From the NCBI GenBank assembly GCA_049324435.1, contig JBMOOQ010000006.1, forward strand, positions 1 through 64,000: a stretch of DNA of 64,000 nucleotides, given 5' to 3'. Position 1 is the stretch's first letter. Each line of letters begins with the position of its first letter. This DNA comes from Pseudorhodoplanes sp049324435. GTDB lineage: Bacteria; Pseudomonadota; Alphaproteobacteria; Rhizobiales; Xanthobacteraceae. Positions 1 to 8,176 of the stretch are shown here, one piece after another. The notes below the pieces were generated by a model. That model had not been told where the DNA came from and did not search any database. It worked only from the letters and a program-made list of their open reading frames with translations. Both the position numbers and the translations under genes were made by a program.

Positions 1-126
1 CTTACCTCGCTGACGTTCTCACCCGGATCGTCAACGGTCACCCCAACAGCCGCATCGACGAGTTGCTGCCCTGGGCCTATCCCACCGCCGCATCCCTCAA
101 CGTCGTGGCCTGAAAACAACGCTTAC
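1..126 (+). mobile_element. Right end of an IS66-family insertion sequence
   Basis: The first 126 bases carry the end of an IS66-type transposase frame followed within about 10 bases by CGCTTAC (120-126), the complement of the GTAAGCG terminus typical of IS66-family elements. The rest of the element lies left of the window, so neither completeness nor a target duplication can be checked. The terminus assignment rests on family knowledge. Confidence 0.65.
3..113 (+). CDS. IS66 family transposase, C-terminal end (partial)
   Basis: The last 36 codons of a frame that enters from the left, ending at TGA 111-113. The residues NSRIDELLPWAY close to the stop match the short conserved C-terminal tail of IS66 transposases (IS66_C). 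The catalytic DDE domain would lie outside the window. Whether the full gene is intact cannot be judged here. Confidence 0.75.
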   Translation, partial: YLADVLTRIVNGHPNSRIDELLPWAYPTAASLNVVA

Positions 127-412
127 GCGAAAACAGCGAGAGAACGCGTTGAAAGGACGAACGTTTGGTGCAACCGACTGTCCATTACTGTTCAAGAGGT
201 GGCGCGCGACCCATCCCGGATCGGTCAGGCCTGAAATTCAAGAACATCGCGGCCCGTCTTGCCGCCGGGCCGCACTGTTCGGTGTCACGCTGCGGCGGCC
301 AGATATCGGGCGCAAGCGCGCCACGCCTGCCCTGGCGTAGTCGTGCGTACACTCAATCTCGCCAATCCGTCCACCCGATGCGCACGCCGCATCGACCCTG
401 GCCAACGCCATC
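127..412. other. No recognisable gene
   Basis: Between the IS66 end and the 3' end of the thymidine phosphorylase gene I find only short overlapping frames with no family resemblance. It is probably the old downstream flank of the leftward operon, cut by the insertion sequence. Confidence 0.4.
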
Positions 413-1939
413 TCAAGCCTCGACCTCGACAATGTCACCGGCGCGCGCCGCGTAATCGAGCGCGTAGGCGAGCTCGCCCGTCGTCTCGGCGTGGACATGG
501 AGAAGCGGCTGGCCGCGATCGATTTCGTCGCCGAGCCGGACCTCCATGTGAACGCCCGCCGCCTTCGCTTCCGGCGCACCCGCGAGCTTGGCGAGCCGAG
601 AGAGCTTGCGGTTGTTGATATGAACCACACGGCCGGCACGGACTGCCGTCAGCGGATGGACGTAGGGCGCCTTCGGCGGCGCACGAAGGCCGCCCTGGGC
701 CTGGCAGATCGCCTCGAATTTCGACCACGCGTGGCCGCTGGCGAGCGTTGCGAGCGCGAGGTTGACGCCTTGCCCTCTCGCTGCCTTGCCGCCGATCTCA
801 AGCGCGGCTCCGGCCAGAGCGGCGGCGCGGCGACGCAAATCGTCGGGCGCCTCGGCTGCGTTGTTCAGCACGGCAAGCACGTCTAGTGCCTCGAGCGCGG
901 GGCCGATGCCGCGCCCGACAGGCTGAGAGCCGTCTGTCTGGACGCAGGTCGTCGCGAGGTTGAAGCGGGTCGCGACTGCGCTCAAGCGCTCAGCCAAGCG
1001 GCTGGCCGCTTCCTCGCGGCGCACCTTGGCGGTGGGTCCGACGGGAATGTCGATCACGACATGGGTCGACCCCGCTGCGATCTTCTTGGACAGCACGGAG
1101 GCGACAAGCTGGCCTTCGGTGTCGATGTCGAGCTCGCGCTCGACGCGCACGAAAATATCGTCGGCCGGACTCAGATGCACGGCGCCGCCCCAGGCGACGC
1201 AGCCGCCTTCGCTCTCCACGACGCGCCTCAGTGTGGCGATGTCGAGCTCCACCGGCGCCAGCGTTTCCATCGTGTCGGCGGTGCCGGCCGGGGAGGTGAT
1301 GGCGCGTGACGAGGTCTTGGGCATGACCAGCCCGTTCGCGGCGACAATCGCGACCACGATCGGCGTTGTCCGATTGCCAGGAAGGCCACCAACGCAGTGC
1401 TTGTCGACCACGATCGGCGCGTCCCATCGCATCCGCTCGCCGACATCCACCATGGCGCCGGTAAGATCGGCGGTCTCGGTCTCGTCGAGGGGGAGGGCGG
1501 CGCTGGCGGTCAGAAACGCCGCAAGGTGGACCTCCGTGTAGCGCCCGGCCACCACGTCCCTTAGGACGTCGGCAAAGGCGTGCGCGTCCAGCCGATTGCC
1601 ATAGATGCGGTGACGCACGCTGGCGAGCGAGTCGATCGCGGGCGCATGGCTGACACGGACCGCATCACCGTCGCTGAGGCCGAGCCGTTCCCAGGCGGTT
1701 TCGGAGAGGCCGACCTCGTCGATGGCGATGAGGTCGTCGCCGTCGACCTGGAACAAGGTCGCCTGGACTTGACCTTTGCCGTCCGAGACCAGCACCTGCG
1801 AGCGGGCCGACAAGCCCTCCGACCGGCAGACGTGGCAATCGGTTCGCATGACGACCACAGCCTGGTGCTGCGTGTGCAGGCGGATGCGGCGAACCCGCAG
1901 CGTCGGTTGGGCGGGAATCGTGTTGTCGGCAGGCGTCAT
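413..1939 (-). CDS. deoA: Type 2 (AMP phosphorylase-like) thymidine phosphorylase
   Basis: 508 aa. Predicted cytosolic pyrimidine-nucleoside phosphorylase: nucleoside plus phosphate gives base plus (deoxy)ribose-1-phosphate. An N-terminal extension of about 90 residues precedes the phosphorylase core, as in the type 2 / archaeal AMP phosphorylase branch. The core has KHCVGGLPGNRTTP (glycine-rich phosphate/base site) and SSRAITSPAGTADTMETL, the pyrimidine-phosphorylase signature with Pro at one position. The open frame continues far upstream, but the ATG at 1939 overlaps the TGA of the MBL gene in ATGA and starts the recognisable protein. It is the last gene of the prs-phosphoketolase-MBL-deoA operon. 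Thymidine rather than AMP as substrate is not decided by the sequence. Confidence 0.88.
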   Translation of the reverse strand: MTPADNTIPAQPTLRVRRIRLHTQHQAVVVMRTDCHVCRSEGLSARSQVLVSDGKGQVQATLFQVDGDDLIAIDEVGLSETAWERLGLSDGDAVRVSHAPAIDSLASVRHRIYGNRLDAHAFADVLRDVVAGRYTEVHLAAFLTASAALPLDETETADLTGAMVDVGERMRWDAPIVVDKHCVGGLPGNRTTPIVVAIVAANGLVMPKTSSRAITSPAGTADTMETLAPVELDIATLRRVVESEGGCVAWGGAVHLSPADDIFVRVERELDIDTEGQLVASVLSKKIAAGSTHVVIDIPVGPTAKVRREEAASRLAERLSAVATRFNLATTCVQTDGSQPVGRGIGPALEALDVLAVLNNAAEAPDDLRRRAAALAGAALEIGGKAARGQGVNLALATLASGHAWSKFEAICQAQGGLRAPPKAPYVHPLTAVRAGRVVHINNRKLSRLAKLAGAPEAKAAGVHMEVRLGDEIDRGQPLLHVHAETTGELAYALDYAARAGDIVEVEA

Positions 1940-3294
1940 AGATCGAACTTCTGGTTCTGCCGGGGAACGACGGCGTTCCATTTGAGCTCCCGGTCGATGC
2001 GGACGCGCAAGGCTTCGGAGCCCTCGTCCTCGCCGTGCACGATGAAGACACGAGACGGCGGTCGCCGGAAGCCCGAGAGCCATCGCAGGAGCTCGTTGGA
2101 ATCGGCATGCGCCGACAGTGTCGACAGCTCCTCGACCGCGGCGCGAACCGGAATCCACTCGCCATGGATCTTGGTCTCTTGCGCACCTTGCAGCATCGCT
2201 CGGCCGCGCGTGCCGGCCGCCTGGAATCCGGAGAAAAGGATCGTATTGCGGGCGTCGGTAGCGAATGCCTTCAGGTGATGAAGGACGCGCCCGCCGGTCG
2301 CCATGCCGCTCGCCGAGATTACGACCTTGGGGTAGGGGCTTGCCGTGATGCCCTTGGAGCCGTCTACGTCGCGCGTGTAGGTCGCGATCGCGCAGACTTC
2401 CTTGCATTGCTCCGGCGTCAGGCGATGATCGTCGCGATGGGCGTGGAGAAGGGCGGTAGCATCGATCGCCATCGGACTGTCGAGATAGATCGGCACCTTC
2501 GACAAGCGCCCGGCCGTCTTGAGCTTCCACAGATGGTAGAGCAGCGACTGGGCGCGTCCGACTGCGAAGGCGGGAACGACGACCGTCCCGCCGCGCGCGA
2601 TCGTGCGTTCGACGACAGCGCCGAGCGCTTCGGTCGGATCGGCGGGATCGTGAACGCGGTTGCCATAGGTCGATTCGATCAGAACGTAATCCGCCTCCGG
2701 CACCGGGACCGAATCGGGCAGAACCGGATCGGCAAAGCGGCCGAGATCGCCAGAGAAGGCGATGCGGCGTCCACCCCATTCGACCTCGGCGGTAGCGGCG
2801 CCCAGGATGTGGCCGGCATGGCGGAAGGTGAGCGTTGCGCCGAACGGCAGCTTGACTGGCTCTTCGAAGGGCACGGTCGAAAAGAACTCGAGGCTGCGCT
2901 CTGCATCATGGATGCCGTAGAGCGCGAGCGCCGGCTGGTGCTTCGAGAAGCCCTTGCGATTGGCGTATTCGGCGTCCTTCTCCTGAAGGTGTCCGCTGTC
3001 CTTCAGGATGAGCTCCGACACATCGCGCGTCGCGGACGTCGCGTAAATCCTCCCGCGGAAGCCGTCACGCACCAGCCTTGGAAGATAGCCCGAATGGTCG
3101 AGATGGGCGTGTGTCAGGATGACGGCGTCGATGCTCGCTGGCGCGATCGGCAGCGGCTCCCAGTTCAGCTCGCGCAAATTCTTGAGGCCCTGAAACAGAC
3201 CGCAGTCGATCAGGATGCGCTTGTCGCCATTGGTAAGGAGATGTTTCGAACCGGTGACGGTGCCTGCGCCGCCGAGGGAAGTGAGTGTCAGCAT
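1936..3294 (-). CDS. MBL-fold / beta-CASP metallo-hydrolase (RNase-like)
   Basis: 452 aa. The zinc motif HAHLDHSG lies near residue 57 and further ligands follow in the typical metallo-beta-lactamase order (HAGHILGA, GDLGR). A beta-CASP insertion and a C-terminal RMMBL-like segment with a late histidine (LSAHADSNELLRW) complete the CPSF73/Ysh1-type architecture, so an RNA- or nucleic-acid-cleaving enzyme is the family expectation. The ATG at 3294 has AAGGA just upstream; an upstream TTG (3306) is less likely. It lies 8 bases after the phosphoketolase stop and overlaps deoA by 4 bases. Its job in a sugar-phosphate operon is unknown. Confidence 0.85.
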   Translation of the reverse strand: MLTLTSLGGAGTVTGSKHLLTNGDKRILIDCGLFQGLKNLRELNWEPLPIAPASIDAVILTHAHLDHSGYLPRLVRDGFRGRIYATSATRDVSELILKDSGHLQEKDAEYANRKGFSKHQPALALYGIHDAERSLEFFSTVPFEEPVKLPFGATLTFRHAGHILGAATAEVEWGGRRIAFSGDLGRFADPVLPDSVPVPEADYVLIESTYGNRVHDPADPTEALGAVVERTIARGGTVVVPAFAVGRAQSLLYHLWKLKTAGRLSKVPIYLDSPMAIDATALLHAHRDDHRLTPEQCKEVCAIATYTRDVDGSKGITASPYPKVVISASGMATGGRVLHHLKAFATDARNTILFSGFQAAGTRGRAMLQGAQETKIHGEWIPVRAAVEELSTLSAHADSNELLRWLSGFRRPPSRVFIVHGEDEGSEALRVRIDRELKWNAVVPRQNQKFDL

Positions 3295-3302
3295 GTCGTC
3301 CT

Positions 3303-5690
3303 TCAATGAATGGGTGTGGACAGATCGGCGGGTGAACCTTTCCCATCGATGGCGTTGCGTTCGGCGATCGTCAGAAAGTCCTCACGCGCCCAGCCGGCCA
3401 AAGGAGCGGCCGCGTCGATCAGATGCGCCCATGAGCAGCGGTTGGCGAACAGCATGCCGGCGACATCGAGCGTGCCGCCACGGCTGATATAGCCGCGGGC
3501 CGCGGTGAGCTTCGGCCCGTCGTCGAGCCGTCGCAAGAGGCCGAGCATCGGCTCGGGCCGCGTGTGCGATACGATCAGCCGCGGGACGCCGACAGGGAAG
3601 AGGCGCTTCAGCGCGTCGTCCGTCGCCACGAAACGCGCCTCGATCGGGTCGCGTGGGATCCGAAAGCGGCCCGGTTCGTTGATCGCCGTCACCAGAACGC
3701 GGCGTCCGTGTTCTTTCAGACGGCGTTCGGCCTTGAGCGCCTCTTCGAGCTGATAAGCGCCGATCGCAACGATCTGCAACTCCGCGTCTTCGGCCTGCCC
3801 TTCGATCGGGGCAGCGCCATCGGCGACGAAGCGGGTGGCGGCCTCGCCGTCGAAGCGATGCGGCATGTCTCGTTTGGAGACGATAACACCGGCGACCTGC
3901 CCGCGTCCCGCGAAGACCGAGGCCATGGTGGCGACCGCGCTGTTGGCGTCGACGGGGAACAGCACGCGCGCCGTATCGGACATCTCGCCGAGAAGCGCCT
4001 CGCCGAGCGTCGGGTCCTGGTGCGACTGCTCGTTCTTCGCGTTCTCCCAGGTGTGTGAGGTGACGACCAGCGGCACCGAAATCCAGCCCGGCTCCTTGCC
4101 GTCCTCACGCTGGCGGCGAGCGAACACGATCTCCTGCCGCAGACCCCCGAGCATCTTCATCGCAAAGGCTTCGTAGCTGACGATGAGGTTGAGACCGCCT
4201 TTGTTCGCAAGGGCCGCGGCGGCGACCGCCTCCTCGTTCAGCGCCGTGATCACAGCGCCGTTGCGTGCTTCGGCGACGCCGGTCTCCGGCGCGTTGACCC
4301 GATGGCGTAGCCGCTCGAGGGTCGCCCCCATATGATTGGAGCTCAGCTCATCGGGATTGCCGACGCGCACCCGAAGGGCGGGATTGACGTCGACGAGACG
4401 CACGAACCAGCGATCGAGCGCATGCATGGCGCAATCGGCCGGCGCGCCGATCTCGGTCCAACCGGGCGCAGGCAGGTCCGGCGCTGACGGATGGCGGACC
4501 GCGAGCGGGTGGCTGCTCTCCGCTGGCCGGTTCTGCTTTCCATGAACGGCGATCGCAGCGACCGCCGCCTCGATGTCGTCAGGCGGTACGAACAGGGCCC
4601 GCGCCGCGTCGTTGAAGGCCTTGCGGGAAGCGGCGTCGCGCGAGGGGTTCGCGGCGAGTGGCAGGTTGTGCGCCGCGTTCGTGCCGGCGCCCGGAAAGCC
4701 AAAGCCCTTCACGGTCTCGGCGATGACGTAGGGAATGGGGGCGGGATAGGCGCGGCGTGGCTCGGCGATAAATCGGCCGAGGCGCTCCTCGGCCGTCAGG
4801 ATCGCCCAGACGAAGGCCGCCGGGTCTTTGCCGTCGATACCGAAGGGATCGAAGCCGTTGAGCCTGAGATGATCGGCGAGCCAATCCGCGCCGCCCTGCT
4901 GCGCAATCTGCGCTCGCTCCTCGATGCGTCGCCCATTCAGGATCATGATCGGCACGACGAGGCCACTATCCTCAGCGCGCCACCAGCGCGCCGTCCAGTC
5001 CGAGCCTCGCTGCTCCTCGAAAGCGCCATCGCTCAGAAAGGCGACCAGGCTCTCTTCCGGCAGCGGCGCATGGACATACTGGACCTCTGCGAAGCCGAGA
5101 TAGCCGCCCTCGGAGACGGCGCCGGCCGTGTTCGGTCCGGCATGGCTGCCGATCGGGACCGCCGGGCGGCCATCGGCATCGATGGCGTAGGAATAGAAAT
5201 CGGCAGCAAGCTGGGACAGGCCCTTCTCGCTGCGGTCATAACGGCCTTTTTGAGCTTCGGAGACATCGCCGGTCAGCGCGTTGATCGCCTCAATCGCGGC
5301 GACGCAATGGCCCTGTCCCATCATCCAAGAGCGGGTGGTTGCCGAGAGTGCGTTCGCGGTGAGGTAGCCGACAAAGGCGGGGACCATGTTCAGCGATCCG
5401 CCGGTATGGCCTTCCGGGGCTGCCTTGAAAGCCTCGGCCGGCAGAGGCGCGCCCGACAGGTCGACGCGCTTGGCATAGGTCATGTGGACGACCGTCCACA
5501 TCGCAGCAGCGGTCAGCCGGTCGGCGGCGGCGAGCAGGCGGTAAAGCGCGTCCGGGTTCAACTTGAGCGACTGTGCGACCGCGCGAATGTGCTCGACCGT
5601 CTGGTCGCTATGCGTGATCGGGCCGTAACCGGCACGCCAGTGTTCGAAGGCTTGAGAGGGTTCGAAGGCTGATGACGTCGTCTCGGCCAT
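3303..5690 (-). CDS. xfp: Phosphoketolase family protein
   Basis: 795 aa, the usual length for xylulose-5-P / fructose-6-P phosphoketolases, thiamine-diphosphate enzymes that split a ketose phosphate with phosphate into acetyl phosphate and an aldose phosphate. Landmarks are GYGPITHSD near the N-terminus, GQGHCVAA, SEGGYLGF (family signature EGGELGY) and FLSDGAFEEQRGSDW, where the usual DGE reads DGA. This marks a divergent subfamily. It is the second gene of the operon, 47 bases after prs. Combined with a nucleoside phosphorylase it suggests conversion of nucleoside-derived pentose to acetyl phosphate, giving ATP without respiration. Confidence 0.87.
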   Translation of the reverse strand: MAETTSSAFEPSQAFEHWRAGYGPITHSDQTVEHIRAVAQSLKLNPDALYRLLAAADRLTAAAMWTVVHMTYAKRVDLSGAPLPAEAFKAAPEGHTGGSLNMVPAFVGYLTANALSATTRSWMMGQGHCVAAIEAINALTGDVSEAQKGRYDRSEKGLSQLAADFYSYAIDADGRPAVPIGSHAGPNTAGAVSEGGYLGFAEVQYVHAPLPEESLVAFLSDGAFEEQRGSDWTARWWRAEDSGLVVPIMILNGRRIEERAQIAQQGGADWLADHLRLNGFDPFGIDGKDPAAFVWAILTAEERLGRFIAEPRRAYPAPIPYVIAETVKGFGFPGAGTNAAHNLPLAANPSRDAASRKAFNDAARALFVPPDDIEAAVAAIAVHGKQNRPAESSHPLAVRHPSAPDLPAPGWTEIGAPADCAMHALDRWFVRLVDVNPALRVRVGNPDELSSNHMGATLERLRHRVNAPETGVAEARNGAVITALNEEAVAAAALANKGGLNLIVSYEAFAMKMLGGLRQEIVFARRQREDGKEPGWISVPLVVTSHTWENAKNEQSHQDPTLGEALLGEMSDTARVLFPVDANSAVATMASVFAGRGQVAGVIVSKRDMPHRFDGEAATRFVADGAAPIEGQAEDAELQIVAIGAYQLEEALKAERRLKEHGRRVLVTAINEPGRFRIPRDPIEARFVATDDALKRLFPVGVPRLIVSHTRPEPMLGLLRRLDDGPKLTAARGYISRGGTLDVAGMLFANRCSWAHLIDAAAPLAGWAREDFLTIAERNAIDGKGSPADLSTPIH

Positions 5691-5737
5691 GCGCTGCTGT
5701 CTTTCCTGGAAGGTCTGCCTTCTCGATGTCGGCCGGT

Positions 5738-6766
5738 TTATGCGACCCCGCCGGTCCAGGGCGGAGGGTCGCTTGCAGGGAAGGAATCAATGCCAGCGCG
5801 TTGGATGTCATCGACTGGCTCGGGTGGGCGTCGATGACGGACAAGTTCGGGATCGGGCGCGTCGGCGGCCGCAAGCGCCTCGGCGATGGACCGCGAGAGC
5901 CCGATCGCGTTGGTCGGGTGGCTGACGGAGTCGGAGGAGACGATCCTGCTGCAAAGCGGCGCCAGCCGCGCATAGGAATCTCCTGCGAAGATGCCGTGCA
6001 CGACGGCGACGTCGGGACGGGGAAATCCCAGCGGCGGCAGCTTGCTTGCCGCTTCGATGAGGGTGTTGCCGGACGAAGCGATGTCGTCGACCAGAACGGG
6101 CTGCAAACCGTTCCATTGCGAGAGGTCCGGCAGCGCGATCTCGACGTCGCGGTCGCCATGCCGGATCTTGCGTAGCACAGCGTGCGGCGCCCCGATTCGC
6201 GCCGCGATTGCGGAGACCCACTGCTCGCTTTCCTCGTCCGGACCGATGATGAGCGGCTTGACGATCGACGCGGCGATCCAATTGGCCAGGAGCGGCGCGG
6301 CATGAAGCGTCAGCGCCGGGATCTCATAGAGCGCGGAAAGGGCCGGATAGCGGTGCAGATGCGGATCGACGGTGACGAGCCGGTCGAAGGTGGACGATAT
6401 CAGGCGCGCGAAGGTACGCGAGGTGATGGCCTCGCCCGGTCGGAAGCGGCGATCCTGCCGCATATAGGCAAGATAGGGAGCGACCAACGTGACCGTCGCT
6501 GCGCCAAGCGACCGCGCCGCGTCAGCAAGAAAGGTGAGCCGGAGGAAGCCTTGGTCTGGGCGAGCCAGCGTCGAAACCAGCAGAACCGCTTTTCCCGCCA
6601 CGTCCGTGGCGAGGCGCACATAAGTTTCGCCATCCGGGAAGTTGCGGGTTTCGATCGAGCCCAGCTCGCCGGCGCTGGCGTTCGCAAGCGCTTGCGCGAA
6701 AGCCTCGTTGCCGGGGAGAGCAATGATGACGTGCGGGGACGTCTTCTGGGCTGGGGCAGGGGCCAT
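5738..6766 (-). CDS. prs: Ribose-phosphate diphosphokinase (PRPP synthetase) family
   Basis: 342 aa. It makes PRPP from ribose-5-phosphate and ATP, or may run in reverse. The phosphoribosyl-binding loop VLVDDIASSGNT is clear, as are the DPHLHRY segment and the ATP-side KIRHGDRDVEI flexible-loop region. The start MAPAPAQ at 6766 is preferred over the frame's first Met (6799), which would add 11 basic residues. It is the first gene of the leftward operon and lies 116 bases from an FNR/FixK-type box. It is divergent from canonical housekeeping Prs, so it is more likely an accessory paralogue. The C-terminus is proline-rich and about 25 residues longer than the fold needs. Confidence 0.86.
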   Translation of the reverse strand: MAPAPAQKTSPHVIIALPGNEAFAQALANASAGELGSIETRNFPDGETYVRLATDVAGKAVLLVSTLARPDQGFLRLTFLADAARSLGAATVTLVAPYLAYMRQDRRFRPGEAITSRTFARLISSTFDRLVTVDPHLHRYPALSALYEIPALTLHAAPLLANWIAASIVKPLIIGPDEESEQWVSAIAARIGAPHAVLRKIRHGDRDVEIALPDLSQWNGLQPVLVDDIASSGNTLIEAASKLPPLGFPRPDVAVVHGIFAGDSYARLAPLCSRIVSSDSVSHPTNAIGLSRSIAEALAAADAPDPELVRHRRPPEPVDDIQRAGIDSFPASDPPPWTGGVA

Positions 6767-6881
6767 TCTCGTCTTTCGTCGTCTCGTTTCGGCCTGCAAT
6801 GGAACGCGGGCGGGGCTTCATGATGTCTTGCGCAAAGGCGAAGACAGGCTCTCGATAAAGCCCGCGCGGCCGCTCGATTCT

Positions 6882-6895
6882 TTAATCGAGATTAA
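6882..6895. promoter_or_regulatory. FNR/FixK-type box upstream of prs operon
   Basis: TTAATCGAGATTAA, a perfect dyad of the form TTAAT-N4-ATTAA, one base per half-site from the FNR/FixK consensus TTGAT-N4-ATCAA. It lies 116 bp upstream of the prs start. It is one of eight similar boxes between 6.8 and 20.3 kb. Confidence 0.6.
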
Positions 6896-7004
6896 GTTCT
6901 GGGCCATTCCCCAGGCGTCTGGGGTTAGTCCCTTGACGTCATTTCCGGGCGGTTCTGACGTTACCAGGCAAGCCGTAGCGGCACGCGATCTCTCGGCCGC
7001 AACC

Positions 7005-7018
7005 TTGATTTGAGTTAA
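7005..7018. promoter_or_regulatory. FNR/FixK-type box upstream of hlyD-rbbA operon
   Basis: TTGATTTGAGTTAA: the left half-site TTGAT is consensus and the right half-site GTTAA differs at two positions. It lies 172 bp before the HlyD start. The 423-bp divergent prs/hlyD spacer holds this box and the one at 6882 and no gene. Confidence 0.55.
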
Positions 7019-7189
7019 AGTTTACGTCTTGCCGAACTTGCATCGTCGCCTGCGAATGAAGTGCTTTAGATAGATGGACCTCCAGTGCGGGGCGGCACGT
7101 CAGTGTGGCCCTGTTCCTGGTCGGATGATGTCTTCTGGATTCGCCGGACCGGCCTGCCGGTAGGCGCTCACTGTTCAAGGGAAGCAAAG

Positions 7190-8176
7190 GTGCGCAGATC
7201 GTCCGTTGTCGTCATCGCCGTGTTGGTCGCGACTGCTGCGGCGGGAGCCTATGTCTATTGGCTTGGAACGCAGAACCGCGTGCCGGTGGGCCTCGTGCGA
7301 GTTAACGGCAGGATTGAGGTCGAGCGCGTCGACATCACAAGCAAATATGCCGGACGTCTGGCCGAAGTCGTCGTGAACGAAGGGGCCAATGTCAGGAAGG
7401 GCGACGTGCTCGCCCGGCTCGATACGAGCGAGATACAGGCGCAATTGACGGCCGCGAGAGCCGCGGTTCACCGCAGTCACCAGAGCGTGGCGAGCGCCCA
7501 AGCGAGTGTTGCCCTGCGCGAAGCCGAGTTGAATCTCGCGCAAGTCGAGTTCCAGCGCGTCATCGACCTCATGCGGACGAATACCTCGACGCAGGCCGAG
7601 CTCGATCGCCGGACGGCGCAACGCGACATCTCGCGGGCCTCGCTGCAGACCGCGAAGGCCGCGGTCGAGGACGCCAAGGCCTCGGTCGAAGTCGCCGTGG
7701 CGCAGGTCAATCAAATCGAGGCGGCCATCGCCGACATGACCTTGAGGGCGCCGGTGTCCGGCCGCGTCGAGTATCGTCTGGCGCGAACCGGCGAGGTTGT
7801 CGGCGCCGGGGGTCGGGTGCTGACCGTGTTCGATCTCTCGGACGCGCATATGACGATCTATCTTCCGACGGCCTCCGCCGGTCGCGTGGCGGTCGGCTCG
7901 CAAGCGCGCGTCGTGCTGGATGGCCCGGGCGGATTTGTTCTGCCGGCGACCGTGTCCTTCGTCTCGGCCGACGCCCAGTTCACGCCGAAATTCGTAGAGA
8001 CGGCGAACGAGCGCGAGAAGCTCATGTATCGCGTCAAGCTGCACATCGACCCGGCGCTGGTCGCCTCCGAGCGCGGTTATTTGAAGGCGGGAATGACCGG
8101 CAACGCCTATGTCCAGGTGACGGGGGACGCGCGTTGGCCGACCGAGCTTGCGCCGAGGCTGCCCGATGGAGGCTGA
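7190..8176 (+). CDS. HlyD-family membrane fusion protein
   Basis: 328 aa periplasmic adaptor for an ABC exporter. One N-terminal membrane anchor (SVVVIAVLVATAAAGAYVYW), then a lipoyl-like half (NEGANVRKGDVLARLD), a long alpha-helical hairpin of about 100 residues (alanine/glutamine-rich, around 85-185) and the returning half (LRAPVSGRVEYRLARTGEVV). The GTG at 7190 with AAGGGAAGC just upstream begins the protein right before the anchor; the frame extends to 7085 but that part has no membrane-protein character. It overlaps the ABC gene by 11 bases. The partner is the RbbA/YhhJ-like pair, as in the E. coli yhiI-rbbA-yhhJ locus. Confidence 0.88.
   Translation: MRRSSVVVIAVLVATAAAGAYVYWLGTQNRVPVGLVRVNGRIEVERVDITSKYAGRLAEVVVNEGANVRKGDVLARLDTSEIQAQLTAARAAVHRSHQSVASAQASVALREAELNLAQVEFQRVIDLMRTNTSTQAELDRRTAQRDISRASLQTAKAAVEDAKASVEVAVAQVNQIEAAIADMTLRAPVSGRVEYRLARTGEVVGAGGRVLTVFDLSDAHMTIYLPTASAGRVAVGSQARVVLDGPGGFVLPATVSFVSADAQFTPKFVETANEREKLMYRVKLHIDPALVASERGYLKAGMTGNAYVQVTGDARWPTELAPRLPDGG

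Noticed and set aside
1940..2779. Upstream extension of the thymidine phosphorylase frame
   Set aside because: The open frame runs through the MBL gene on the same strand in another frame; the extra 280 residues are Arg/Ser-rich shadow sequence and the family start is at 1939.
2035..3309. Long rightward frame opposite the MBL gene
   Set aside because: Antisense shadow in GC-rich coding DNA; no family features, while the other strand holds a clear enzyme.
4491..5672. 393-codon rightward frame opposite phosphoketolase
   Set aside because: Antisense shadow with Arg/Gly/Asp-rich composition and no domains.
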